From positions 62,001-126,000 of the forward strand of contig RCNN01000041.1 in NCBI GenBank assembly GCA_003667245.1: a stretch of 64,000 nucleotides of DNA, in the 5' to 3' direction. Position 1 is the first letter of the stretch, and every line of letters starts with the position of its first letter. The position numbers and the translations under genes were made by a program. Shown piece by piece: positions 1-14,930 of this stretch. Source of the DNA: Heterostelium multicystogenum (taxonomy: Eukaryota; Evosea; Eumycetozoa; Acytosteliales; Acytosteliaceae). The notes beneath the pieces are model-generated. The model made no database searches and had not been told where the DNA came from. It saw only the letters and a program-made list of their open reading frames with translations.

Positions 1-55
1 TTGTTTTTTGTTTTTTGTGAATTATTTGCACAGGGGCTAAAACTCAATTGATTGA

Positions 56-1376
56 TTGAGCAGTTTTCCAATTACAACTATTTTCGACGAATTTAATAAT
101 AAATATAATCATAATTACTTATTTAGTTACAGAACAAATCTTTGTATTTCCTTCACTTTTTATTACTTTAGAGAGATGACTTGTTGTGTAGTTTCTTCGA
201 TGGACTTTACACATGGCATCTTTAATATCGATTTGTGTATGACTCCGAGACTCGATGACAATTTCTTTGAGACATACACGTGTGTAAATCAAATGGGCAC
301 TGATACTTTCACTCGTACTCCAATCTGTGAGAAGTGTACAAGTAAGATTACCACTGGTGGTATTGTCATTATTGTTGTTGCCTCGGTCATTGCACTCCTT
401 ATTTGCACTGCAATCTCAGTTTGTATCTACAAATGTCAAAAGTCAAATAGTGCCCGTAAAAAGAAACCAACCGCCAACAAGAATATTCAACAGGAACTAT
501 CTGTACCTCTACTGGAAGCTCCTAATCCCTATAATCCTCCACTAGTTAATCAAAACCCAACACGACAACCTCACTATCCTCCTCCGCATTCGAACTACGC
601 TGCTCAGCCAACAAACAACTACGACCATCCTGACTTCACTAGAAGCAATGAAAGCAACAAATTCAATTATATAAATGGCTTCCACAACTTCAATACCGAA
701 CAATTCAATAGAATTGATATTGATACAGGCTCAAATATAATCAAAAACAACAACAACAACAACAAAAACAACAACAACAATAGCAATAATAACAATAATT
801 ACAATGATAAAAACAACAGTAGCAACATTGTTATAAGTAATATAGATAATCAAAGATATTTGCATGATATATCACTGGACAATGAAATCTTTGGAGAAAC
901 TGATAACAACGATCTTAATCACACTTTTACAAAGCCCAATATTAATACCAATAGTAATGGTCATTTAAAAATGAATCTAAATAACAATAACTATATCAAC
1001 AACAACAATTACAATTATAACAATAATAATAATAGCAATAATAATAATAATAATAATAATAATATCAATGTAAATAGTAATACTTATAATAGCAATAATA
1101 ATAATAATAACAATTATAACAATAACAATAACAACAATAATTGGCAACAAAACGATGTTCACAGAAGACTAGACAGCATTGATTTTAATAAAGAGAAAAA
1201 AAATGGCTTTCGAAAATGAGAGTAGATATGAAACTCCTTTACCTCCTCCTCCTCCTCTGATCAATCCTCAGACAAATCGAGCCCAGCGTCAGGCACCAAG
1301 TAGACTAGGTATTCCAAATGAAACACAATCTCCAAGCAATACAAATGAAAATAATGAAAATACCAATTTCCTTTAA
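56..1376 (+). CDS. single-pass membrane protein with Asn-rich cytoplasmic tail, 5' end missing
   Basis: I do not recognise a family. The frame is open from the left part of the window, and the 5' exons probably lie outside it: a plausible acceptor (gagcag) ends at 63, and the first in-frame ATG is at 176. The protein shows a cysteine-containing outside segment, one strong transmembrane helix (GIVIIVVASVIALLICTAIS, about 350-415), a basic stop-transfer patch and a long Pro- then Asn-rich tail. That frame stops at 1219, but a second frame from 1204 continues with a proline run (LPPPPPLINP) and ends at 1376. The switch falls on an A8 run at 1196-1203, so I read one gene with a homopolymer indel. 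The tail could bind SH3 or WW domains; that is inference. Two short genes are the alternative but look unlikely. Confidence 0.55.
742..1145 (+). repeat. AAC/AAT trinucleotide tracts coding for poly-Asn
   Basis: Impure runs of AAC and AAT, densest at about 742-800 and 1010-1140, lie in the Asn frame of the membrane-protein tail. The reverse strand of the same tract gives a spurious Ile/Val-rich open frame. Confidence 0.85.
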
Positions 1377-1674
1377 TGTACAAATAATTAATAAGCATAA
1401 ATATGAACTTCAATAATAATAATTAATTTTTTGTTTTTTTTAATAATACTAATGAATAAATAAGAATGTCTATGAAATACATATCTCGATAGACTTACCC
1501 TTTTGGGATAAACACGAATTCACAAAAAATGTTGTACAACATTCAAAATTAAAAGTTGGGGTTTATTGTTTTTTAGTAGCTACCAATGAGGGGAATATTA
1601 ATGAGGGAATTCATAATATTATAGATTATTATTATTATTATTCAAATCTAAATAAGTAAATGTATTGTAAATGA

Positions 1675-2572
1675 ATGGAGTCTTCAATTAGAACACTACC
1701 CAAAGAGGAAATGAGTGATGAATCAACAGTGAACACTACTGAGAATAATAATAATAATACTAATAATAATAAGTATGAAATCCAAGGATGCAGTACAATC
1801 GACCCGGAAGTCGCAAGAAAAGTACTAAAGAATAAGGTTTTACTGTTTGCAATTACACAACGTTTTCCTCTACTGTTGATGTCACCGTTGAGCATTAACA
1901 TAGCCAAAAACACTCATCAAACACAATGGATTTATCCTAATTCACCTGAAGGGGATTTGGAGCTACAGTTGGTCGATGATATCAATCTACCGGGCGTTAC
2001 AACAAGCCAATGCTGGAGTAACAAGAAAATTAAGAACATTTCATCTGGCTTTGTTGTTCGTTTTGACTTCAAAATGGGAAAATCTCCAATACAATCAGGC
2101 AATCACGGACCACCTGCTGATGGTTTTGCTTTTGTTATTCATAACAGTCCCAATAGAAACAAAGCTGTGAGATATACTAGCAACGGTGGAAGTGGACTTG
2201 GTTACAGTGGAATGCCTGCCTGCATTGCGATAGAGTTTGACGACTACAAATTTAATGACGATCCCAATGATAATCACATTGCAATCCACACCAATGGAAC
2301 AAAAGCGAACAGCTCCAACCACAAGTATGCAATTGCATGGGCAACACCAGATTTTAAAATGGCTGACTTTCAATATCATCAAGTCGAGATCATATATGAC
2401 TCCACTCGACTAACCGTCAGAGCAGATCAAAAAGAAGTAGTGCATGCCAACATTGACATTGCCCCAAACCATCGATCTTTCAGATGATTCTGCCTATGTA
2501 GGTTTCACTGCAGCATGTGGAGAATTCACTCAAAAAGTCTTAATCAGGCAATATAATATATATAGATATTAA
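1675..2572 (+). CDS. L-type (legume-like) lectin domain protein without signal peptide
   Basis: The core carries the L-type lectin signatures: GPPADGFAFVIHNSP, then GSGLGYSGMP, then an acidic metal-site segment with IEFDDY and DPNDNHIAIHTNG. This fold binds sugars through Ca2+/Mn2+-coordinated loops. The ATG at 1675 is followed by an acidic Asn-rich leader of about 50 residues and no signal peptide, so the protein may be cytosolic. The open frame stops at 2487, but the expected final strand (TIDLSDDSAYVGFTAACGEF) continues one base out of phase from about 2468 to a TAA at 2570-2572. The break sits in CCCCAAACC at 2462-2470, probably one extra A. Family is fairly certain, ligand unknown. Confidence 0.75.
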
Positions 2573-2789
2573 TCGATCCGAATAACTGTCTGTTATTGAT
2601 ATTCATGTAAAGTCGTCAATAATATAATCAGAAGCACTTCAGGTTTGAACATTCATTTTTAAAATTAATTTAGTCTTTAAAAAAAAATAATGTAATAAAC
2701 AAAATTCAAATTTTATTCAACAGTTAGATTGTGTTGTTGTTTAACTGTTGTTTTACCTGATGAACTAAACATTATTATTTATATGTACA

Positions 2790-3719
2790 ATGCAAGATAA
2801 TCAAGATATATCTGAACTAAATAATAATAGTAATAGTAGTAGTAATAATATTAGTGGTAGCAATGATGCAAACAACTATTCTGATATATTCTTAATAAAA
2901 CATATAGAAAGTATGAATACGTGTAATCTGTCGAATGATTCAAACTTTGAGTTTATTATCATGTAACTGACAAACAATTCTATTATATTACTATCGATAG
3001 AACCTGAAGGTGTAGTCACAGGTGAATCTAATTTATTATCACATTTCAATCTTTTGAAGATATTCAATGATTTCAATACAAAACATCTGTCGTCAACCTA
3101 TAAATCATATGTAAAGAACTTGCCTGGTGACAATTATATCAAAAGAGAGAAACACCATTCGACGTCAAGCTCTGCCTCAGCCAATCCACTGCAGCAACCA
3201 CAACAAAATATCGTAACTACACCTACACCTGGTACTCCTACAAATGCATTACTATCTCCTTCACAGCAGCAACAGCAGCAACAGCCACAAGACTCAACGC
3301 AACAGGCACAATCATCAAAGAAAGAAAAACCACCACACAAGGTAAATGGCCTCTCAAAACTAGTGGAGAATGTAGATTCGATGATACAAGATGATCAACA
3401 GGAATTGATTTTACTCTCACTGTCTGAAGCACAAATGAAGGCAGCATTTACACTTCTGGACGGAGGCTATGTCCGACCAGAGAGCGAAAAGAAGAAACAC
3501 CGTAAACATCGTCACGAGAAGAAGAAGCGTAAGAATCGAGAAGGAGAGAACACTGTGGTAGTCGAAGATGCCAATCACAATGCACTCAGCAACAGTGGAA
3601 CCACCACAACCAGCAACAGCGGAGGAAGTGCAGCCAATGAAGACCGCCACAAACGAAAGAAAAAGAGCAAAAGAGATCATAAAGAAAACGATGGACAACA
3701 TATAGTTGTAGAACATTAA
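2790..3719 (+). CDS. med19: Mediator complex subunit 19 (MED19)
   Basis: This is a subunit of the Mediator head region, which bridges activators and RNA polymerase II in the nucleus. An in-frame TAA at 2964 disappears if a 90-base intron at 2911-3000 (GTATGA donor, GATAG acceptor) is removed. Splicing then joins IFLIKHIEK to PEGVVTGESNLLSHFNLL, which matches the MED19 pattern of a hydrophobic strand followed by TGxxNLxxHxNL. Next come the LPG motif (KNLPGDNY), a Gln-rich spacer and a C-terminal Lys/Arg/His-rich tail typical of MED19. Spliced length is 279 residues. A tiny upstream ATG at 2783 overlaps the start. A MED19-like protein without this intron would need stop-codon readthrough, which is less likely. 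Confidence 0.82.
2911..3000 (+). other. inferred 90-base intron of MED19
   Basis: The GTATGA donor and CGATAG acceptor give a 90-base intron, a multiple of three. Removing it deletes the in-frame TAA at 2964-2966 and restores the conserved junction. Other GT/AG pairs nearby that I tried give early stops, except 2923-3009, which has a poorer acceptor. Confidence 0.7.
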
Positions 3720-3874
3720 TAATAGTAAATATCACACAATTTACCTAAATAATTCATGTAAATGTATCCTATCCGCCAACTCTAGGCTGAATAATTAAAG
3801 CCCAATCAAACAACAATCCAATTAAACTACCGAATCAATTCAAAGTGAACATCATTGTCACAATCAATCATAAT

Positions 3875-3906
<32 letters not shown>

Positions 3907-4268
3907 CAATCAAATTAATATTCACATTCGTAACACAATAAATATTTATTATTATATATTAATATATGTACAAAAAAATATTATACAACATGTTGTGAAT
4001 GTAGACAGACATTCAGACTGAGTTAGTGTTGTTCTAATTATGTGTTTTAAACAACAAAAAAAATCATCTGATGATTTTGTGATCAAAATACCCATCATCA
4101 AAATGTGAGTTATCACTGATTCACAACTCCCATTAATCTTGAACAAACAACACACTGAATTTGAATCTAATCAAACCAAATTTCGAATATGTTTACTTTA
4201 TTCCTCTACAACAACGACTACAATATTGACAATTACAAAATTATAAATGTTGATCAATAATATAATCA

Positions 4269-4299
<31 letters not shown>

Positions 4300-4606
4300 G
4301 TACTATAATAGTTCATCATAAATATATTTTAATAATATATCATGAATGACACATTCAATCAATTCAATTAATTAATTAATTAACTCTATTTATTTAAATA
4401 TTGATTGATTGATTGTTGATATTTTAGAAGAGAAAGTAGTGTAGTTGTCATAAATAGTGGACATTAAATATATATATAACTATATATTTATAAATAAAAT
4501 CTTAAGATTCTCTAGAAGAAATAATCATGTTAGATAGGAAGTTGGTTTTTATCAATGAATTAGTTACGTAAACTGAAATAATACTATTTATAATATATAA
4601 TATACT
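3720..4606. other. intergenic spacer with simple repeats
   Basis: No gene seen. The spacer is very AT-rich, with an (AATC)n tract at about 3879-3905, an (AAT)n tract at about 4271-4300 and several TTAATTAA-like palindromes at 4370-4382. It holds the MED19 3' end and the upstream region of the receptor-like gene. Confidence 0.7.
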
Positions 4607-7600
4607 ATGAAACTTGGTATATTTTATTTTTATTTATATTACTATTTTATTTATTGGAAATTGAATGGTAGGTTTGGAAATTCTTTATTCCTATGCTAAT
4701 TGATATCTAATATCTTGTATTTTCTATTATTATTATTATTATAAAATTTTAGAGTCGAAATCATATATTTATTTATCATCAAAAATTGGAAAAGATACAC
4801 CAGGATGTGGATCTAAGGATATACCGTGCTATTCTGTTTACTATTCCATGAACTTTGTACCTCATGAACCAGATATAGAAATTAGTATGGAACCAGGTCG
4901 ATATAATTTATAGCACTTTAAAACCTACTGAAATAAGATTCTCAACTGTCAATATCGTTGGCACTAGTACACAACCGTATGCAATACAAATTATTATACC
5001 CGAGACAAATGATTTCATTACAGGGTACAACTCGACAATATCCATCATCAATATCACTTTCTCGGAACATTTGAATAGTCAAGCAATTCTTTTCGAAGAA
5101 ATACAGCCATACTTCGATTCCTATTTAAGTGATATAACCAGACTGGCCTATAGTAATTTCACCGACTTTAGAATGTACAACTCCTCCCTTACTTTTAGAA
5201 ATTGTATATTCTTTAACAATTCCAATTCCATAATGTTTCAATCACATTTTTGTAAGTAGTCAACAGAAGATATTTTAATATTAGCCTATTAACCCAAAGA
5301 ATAGCTAATATATATCTATTTGATTGTTTATTACAATTGAATAAATATGATTTGTTTTTTGTTTGCCGAGTTCACCTTATTACACACCGATAACACAAGA
5401 TTTATAAGTAATCATTGGAACTCGATGGTAGCATCAAACTATACAGTCTTTAAGTATGAAAGAACATTATTTATTTATAATAAATCGACATATGGAATGG
5501 TAACATGTAAATATCCACTATTCTCCAAATAATTGAAAATATATTATTAAATATTCATTATTTCATCAACAGTATCCTGTATAATAGAAGTTTATTTATG
5601 TATATTTAAAAAAAAACTTGGCACAGCTTGGACAATTCATAACAATACAGTCTCTATTAGTGGTAGATAATTCAATTTTTAGTCATAATGTTGCCACTGG
5701 AGCATCTGGAGTTGCTTATCTATCGGAAACAGCAGTCGCAAAGTAAGTCAATATGATTTTCATAGGAATTGACATAATAGTAACTAATCATACATGGTAA
5801 TAGCTTTACTTATTGTATTTTTGAAGATAATTTTGCACCGGGTGGCTCTGATATTGGATCCACAAGTGTTTCTTTAGTTTTAGAATCCACCATCCTAACA
5901 CACTCTACCATTCCATCGGTATTAATCTCTATATATTCTTCAGGACATTTGATAACATATAATGTGGCATTTGTAAATACCACAGGAACTTTGATTTCCT
6001 CCGACTCACCCACTTTTATTGCAGTGGTAGATACCTTATTTTTAAGTAAATATTATTGAAATGATGTATTTTTTACTATTTCTAACAATATTATTTCTAA
6101 AGACCATCAAGGTAGGGTTTTAGAATCCTATGGAAAAGGAACAGTTATTCTTTCATCAATTACAATCCACAATTGCACAGCAATAGATGAGATTATGTTA
6201 TTCGAAAATAATGTATACGTATTTATGTTCGATGCGATTATGGAACAGAACCAATGTGCCAACCTTATTCTCCTTGATTATAATACTCACATCTCATTAG
6301 GATCCTCTTATTTTTATGACAATCAACCTGATATTGCTTTGATTGGAGGATACTATGGATACTATATGTATATAGAGAGAACTGTTTTTTTCGAATATTA
6401 CTGGGACCTATGTAAAGAATTGTCATTCTAGACTATCATAAAGTATATTTCTAACAATAGGAATTTTTTTGATAAAGAGAGGAGCTGTTTTTGAGTTGGA
6501 TCAAACTGGAAATTTAACAGTAGTAGATTCACTAGTGATTGGAAATGAATCACCTTATGGAACTTTTATTTATTACTACGATCACCCTGTTTATATAAGA
6601 CTATGTCATACTAGATTCACCAATATTACGTTTATCAACAACTACGCCACTAACAGAGGTGCCCTTGTCTACTATGACTCACAAAATCTAGATTGCCCGT
6701 TTTATTGTAAACGATGTTATATATCGAATTCAACATCTAGATATGGTGACTACTTTAACACTGACTACTATACATTTAAAGTAGTCATGGTAATCATCTA
6801 TCTACACTCCCCAAAGTGTACAGGTGGCACTGACAGCTTTAGATGCTTTTGGAAATGTGTTTCGAGGCTCAACCAATGTTGAATTCTATGTAGATGATTC
6901 ACTTTGTCCTGATGTACACCTCTCAGGAATTAGATCAGGAAGTCTAAATAGAGAAGGAAGACCCATTATTTATAATTTAGGAATCAGTGGTAAACCTGGA
7001 ACGAATTGCCACACTTAGATTTTACTCGGTGCCTCCAGCAGCTGAAGGATACATCTACAAGAACATAACTATTGATGAATGTAAAAAGCATTACAAGCCT
7101 TATCAAGTCAACAATATCTACTATTGTCTTCACGAAGTAAAAGTAGATGACTGGGTAAAAATTCTATTTACCGCTGCTACTATCGTACTTTTACTTGCAG
7201 TGTTTGCATTTGCCATAATATCCATAATTTACCGAAACAACCGTATTATCATTTTCACCAACAAGATGTTTCTTTGGGTGGTTATTATTGGTTTGGTAGT
7301 CATATTACTATCAATCATCTTCCTATATCTTATTGGAACAGTTTCCTGTATTCTTAGAGTTATTCTTCTTCCAGCAGGTCTTTTTATATGTGCTCTAGCA
7401 ATCATTGTCAAAGAATGGTCAATCTGGTCATCTAGGAAACAATTAAAATTCCAAAAGAGAAAAATTGTAATACCATTGCTAAGTATATGCTTTGTTTTCA
7501 ATTATTAATAATCCAAATACTCTCTTTAATTCTTTAGATGGGTAACAAATATTTCTTAAAGTATTTCGGTATTTTAGCTATTCCAACAACCGTAAGTTAA

Positions 7601-9027
7601 ATCTAGGTTAACTTTTAGTATAATATTTCTAATTTTCTATGATTGAATAGATAATAGTAGCTTTAAATTGTATTCTTGAAAATGTACAGCCAACACATAT
7701 TTATAATCTCGCAGAATCTAAAGTCTCCTATAATTGCAAGGCATCTAAAAGCTGGGTATATATTGTTATTAATCTTTCCTATATCGTAAGTATTGTCAGG
7801 TGGTCTTTGTCTAGTTAAATATAAGAAAGTACTAATTAAAAATTATTTTCCCTTATAGATTATATTATTACTCTATTGCTGTGTACTTGTTTATCGAAGT
7901 AAACACTATAGATCATCGCCTGGAACTTTCAATGAACCAACCTATATTGGTGTCCTTGTAAGTTGAAACTTTGAATCGACCTGATACAAGATATATTCCA
8001 CAAAACACCTACTAATTACTTTAATATTTTCCTAACAGATATACAACTATATTATTATACTTGTAATTTTGATTCCATTGAGATTCTCGTTTACCAGCAA
8101 TGCCAATGCCCAGTTTATAGTAATTTCTACTGCAGTCATCATATTTGCAATCAGTACCTATTTTACTATTATTTGTTCCAAAGTTAATTCTTATTTTCAG
8201 AAAAGAACAAGTTGTCATTTCTGTAAGTATTGTCCACCCCAGTCGAGTAATAGAGAGAGTGAAAGACAGATATACTAACTTGATCAATAATATTGTGAAT
8301 CCGATTTAAGATGAGAAAATTCATTGAGGAACAAGAGAAGCAATTGAATGTGAACCGAGATATACTGCGATTCTATGAAATGTATGGTGACAGAGAGGGT
8401 CGCTTGAATTTTGCAATACACGATATCTTTACACCTGATTCATTGTCACCTTCAAGTTTTACTGATACATCAGAAGTAACTCCTACACACGTTGTTAACG
8501 ACAATAATAATAATAATAACAATAACAGCAATAATAACAATAATAATAATAATAATACAACCTTATATAATCAAAATATATCTTTTAGTTTACCAGATCC
8601 AGGCAATACTAGCAATAATAAGAAAAGTAGAAGCAATAGTGTAGAGCCTCCTCCTCCTCCACCACAGAAACCAAGAAGCAGAAGCAACAGCGTAGCACCA
8701 AAACAACAGAAGAAAGTAGATATCGATGCAACGATTGCATCATCCATCTTTGGTAACTCGAACGAAGTGTTGGATTCACCAAGAATGGAATACCTAAGAA
8801 GAAAATATAAATCAGAACCAACCTCACCATTGTATCAAACCAACTTTATCTATGAAACAACCAACGATATCAATATCAATAGCACAAATAGTATCAACAT
8901 CCATAACAATAACAATAATAATAACTATAATAGTAATAACAATAACAATAATAATAACAATAATAATAATAATAATGGTAACAAAACACTAAGGAAAAGC
9001 GGTACAACAAATAAAAAAAGGAAATGA
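4607..9027 (+). CDS. beta-helix-like ectodomain fused to class C-like seven-transmembrane domain
   Basis: Exon 1 (4607-4667) encodes a hydrophobic leader starting MKLGIFYF and splices over 4668-4752 into SKSYIYLSS and then DTPGCGSKDIPCYSV. From about 4950 to 7000 the translation is a run of Thr/Ser/Asn-rich strands of the kind found in right-handed beta-helix (pectin-lyase-like) proteins, in several exons and frames; one break is near 4911. After 7140 come seven hydrophobic helices: three at 7150-7460, then helices in exons 7538-7591, 7651-7795, 7859-7957 and from 8039. The layout and the basic end of helix 3 (IVKEWSIWSS) resemble the metabotropic/GABA-B-type 7TM_3 core. Clean introns are 7467-7537, 7592-7650, 7796-7858 and 7958-8038. 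The tail at 8311-9027 (Asn-rich, with an RSRSNSVAP segment) is probably its cytoplasmic end, but that junction does not splice in phase. Confidence 0.6.
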
Positions 9028-9432
9028 CAATAATAGTGTAACGATATTTGTGAGCATATTAGATTTTAAACAAATTATTGTTGTTATTATCTGATGTTCA
9101 TACTGGACTGGGACGATAGTTACAAAGTGTCATTCATCAAAGAAACCCCATTTTAAATAATATTATTTTGTAATTTTTATTTTGTTTAATTTTCAATAAT
9201 ATTAATATTAAATATTAATTTTTTGTATTGTTTAAATTATCAGATTGTGTTGTTATTTTTATTTTTGTTTTTATTTCGTACCATTCATTCAATTGAAGAA
9301 ATAGTAATAATAATAACATACATATAATAATAATTTATCTCAAATAGTAGTTAGATTAAAGTTGATTGTATTTCTAAAGATATACTATTACTTGTTATTT
9401 TTTATTGTTGAATTTATTTGACTGAACGAACA
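9028..9432. other. intergenic spacer
   Basis: No gene seen. AT-rich sequence contains the upstream region of the helicase. The open frame that follows begins formally at a TTG (9418), but the first ATG is at 9433. Confidence 0.65.
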
Positions 9433-12715
<3,283 letters not shown>

Positions 12716-12948
12716 AATTTTAAATAATATTATTCAATATTAACTTTTTTTATGAGATCCAATAATAACATTATTTAAATAAAATCTTTTCCCATCAAAT
12801 AATCTTTAATGGTATCTAATCTATTGGTTTTTTAAATACATTTACAAAATAATTTATTATCTCAGTTTGAGAGTTGAACATTGGTTGGTGTGTTTAAATA
12901 AATAGAATATGGGTTGTTTGCTGTCTATCAATGATTATTATTATTTGC

Positions 12949-13898
12949 TCATTGATTTGGTTCGGTGTTGTCAACAATTTCACTTTCATTGTTGTTGATG
13001 TTGTTGTTTCTCAATTCTTCCAAAAATTGACTGTTTTGGGCTTCTGGAAGTGTGGGTCTTCTAACTGGTATAGGAGGGGGACTTTTGGCTACTTTTGGTG
13101 ATTGTTCGACAGGCGATGATGCTGAGCTGCCACTGCCACTACTGCTGCTGTTTCCATTGTTATTTTTGATCACTCAGCAAGAGAGATACACGCTCTCCTT
13201 TGAAAACCAGTTGGAATTTGTCTAGGTCATCCTCACGGTTCGATGATTGTGCAACATTCAGTTTAGAATCAGATTTTAGTTGTTTGACTCCCATAAGATG
13301 TTGTTTGAGATCCGATACATCTCCCTCAAAAAAAGAAGTAATAACAGTGATCCATTCTTCCATCTCCTGTGCAGAGTCTGCTATCAAATGAAACACACGT
13401 TGCGATGGATCGTTTTCATTGATTATAAAAAAATAATTCTTCTTGGTTTTGTCTTTGTAACACTTTGTATATTGAGATAAATCGACTGCACCTACTGCTT
13501 CTGTGCTCTGAAAATATTGATGGCTATTAATATTCGATTCTGTCCATCTCAATTCAATCCCACTCAATAATAATCTTACCGTTCTTTGTTTGAAAATAAT
13601 ATAAAATACCACTAGTTGTTAAAAACGAAAAAATCTTCTCCTCCAATTCTTTGATATACCTTTTCCACCTAGCTTCTTTAGGTATCCATTTCTTTTATCT
13701 ACACAAAAAAGTTCATTTACGGTTATGTTCTATTTACATCAAAATTATCATGTAAGTTTATGTGTTGTTTATAATGATTGGCAGCGATTGATGCGATGGG
13801 ATAGACGAGTAGGTATTTACCATTGGTATGTTTGTTGGAGTGTTTGTACTGCTACTGTTAGTAGAGTTATTTGATGCTATATTTGTTTCATTCTTCAT
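12949..13898 (-). CDS. PH-domain protein with proline-rich C-terminus
   Basis: Read on the minus strand, an ATG at 13898 opens a short Asn/Ser/Thr leader that ends at a GTAAATACC donor. After the intron the frame gives NGYLKKLGGKGISKNW, then FF, then TTSGILYYFQT: the first strands of a pleckstrin-homology domain. The second half (DLSQYTKCY, YFFIIN, RVFHLIADS and the closing helix EMEEWITVITSFF) follows, so the PH domain is complete. Such domains dock proteins on phosphoinositide membranes. Two T runs near 13635 (TTTTTTC, GTTTTTAAC) break the frame, and another break near 13165-13175 leads into the C-terminal Ser/Gly and Pro-rich stretch (PPPIPVRRP), a likely SH3 ligand. An intron covers about 13507-13580. 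It is probably an adaptor; no catalytic domain is seen. Confidence 0.68.
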
Positions 13899-14930
13899 TT
13901 TTGAATGTTCTGTTACTTTTTACTTTATACAAATTAGATAGATATATATGAGATCTTTTATATATTTTTACAATGATTCATGTAATGAGATTTTCAGGTA
14001 AGATCAGGTGGGTGACGATGTGTTTGCTGGTGTAACTGATGAGCAAGGTGATTTAATTTACAATTGAATAAAATAATAAATAAATAAAAATATATAAAAT
14101 AAATAAAAATGGCTAGATTATTTAAAGATCCTAAAGAATAATTATTGAATATCACTAAAAACTAATTAGTTTTAAATTGTGTTGTGTGGGTGTGATCTGA
14201 TGTGTTATTGATGGTTGATTATTGACTGATGGAATGAATGACTTGGTTCCAAAGTGACTATCTTATTATTATTATTATAATGTTCACAAAGGCATAAATG
14301 AATAATATTCTTAAGTAAACAAATAATAATACTAATAATAATAAACTAGATCAATATATTGTAATGTAATGTAATTGTCAAAATGATGATGGATTGTAAA
14401 AGGATTGATTTGACTAATGTTGGTTAACTAAAAAGTAGTTTATTTGTAATGTGACCCAAATACATCATTCTAATAAATAGAAATTATTATGAAGGGATTG
14501 TAAGGAAAGGTTGGTAGCCTGAGTTACTTCACTTTTGGAATGTAAAAAAGATTAGATTTTTATTTATTTTTTTTGTTTTTTGTTTTATAATTTTGGGTAG
14601 TTGCACTTTGAAGAATCATCGGACTTGCCAACCCATTTGATTCATTGTTTGATCCGTTGTTTTTAAATGGTTTTTTATGGTTGTTTTTGTGTCAAAATTA
14701 ACAAAAATCATCGATGAAATCCACTCTGCCAGCAATTGCAATGTGATGATATGTTTAACTAATCGGATCGTTATTTTGAGCCAAATCCAAGCTTGTTGTT
14801 TTCATTGTCAAAAATAATATAAAGTTCTATTTACCAATAAACAAAAACAACAGTAGTTGTAGTGTTGATTAGTAATTTAAATTAGTTCCGAAATAGGGGG
14901 ATTGGGGATAAAGAAAGATGATTATTAGTA
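13899..14930. other. intergenic spacer
   Basis: I see no gene. AT-rich sequence between two minus-strand genes includes the upstream region of the PH-domain gene. T-rich and GT-rich stretches occur at 14560-14700. Confidence 0.55.

Noticed and set aside
977..1162. 61-residue minus-strand Ile/Val-rich frame as a membrane peptide
   Set aside because: Reverse complement of the poly-Asn codon repeats.
2964..2966. Stop-codon readthrough in MED19
   Set aside because: A 90-base intron with proper ends removes the TAA and restores the conserved segment, so readthrough is unnecessary.
3879..3905. Short direct repeats as a CRISPR-like array
   Set aside because: They are simple tetranucleotide repeats with no unique spacers, in a eukaryotic genome.
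5810..6013. 67-residue minus-strand frame in the beta-helix region
   Set aside because: The plus strand is open across the same stretch and continues the beta-helix-like pattern; the minus frame has no support.
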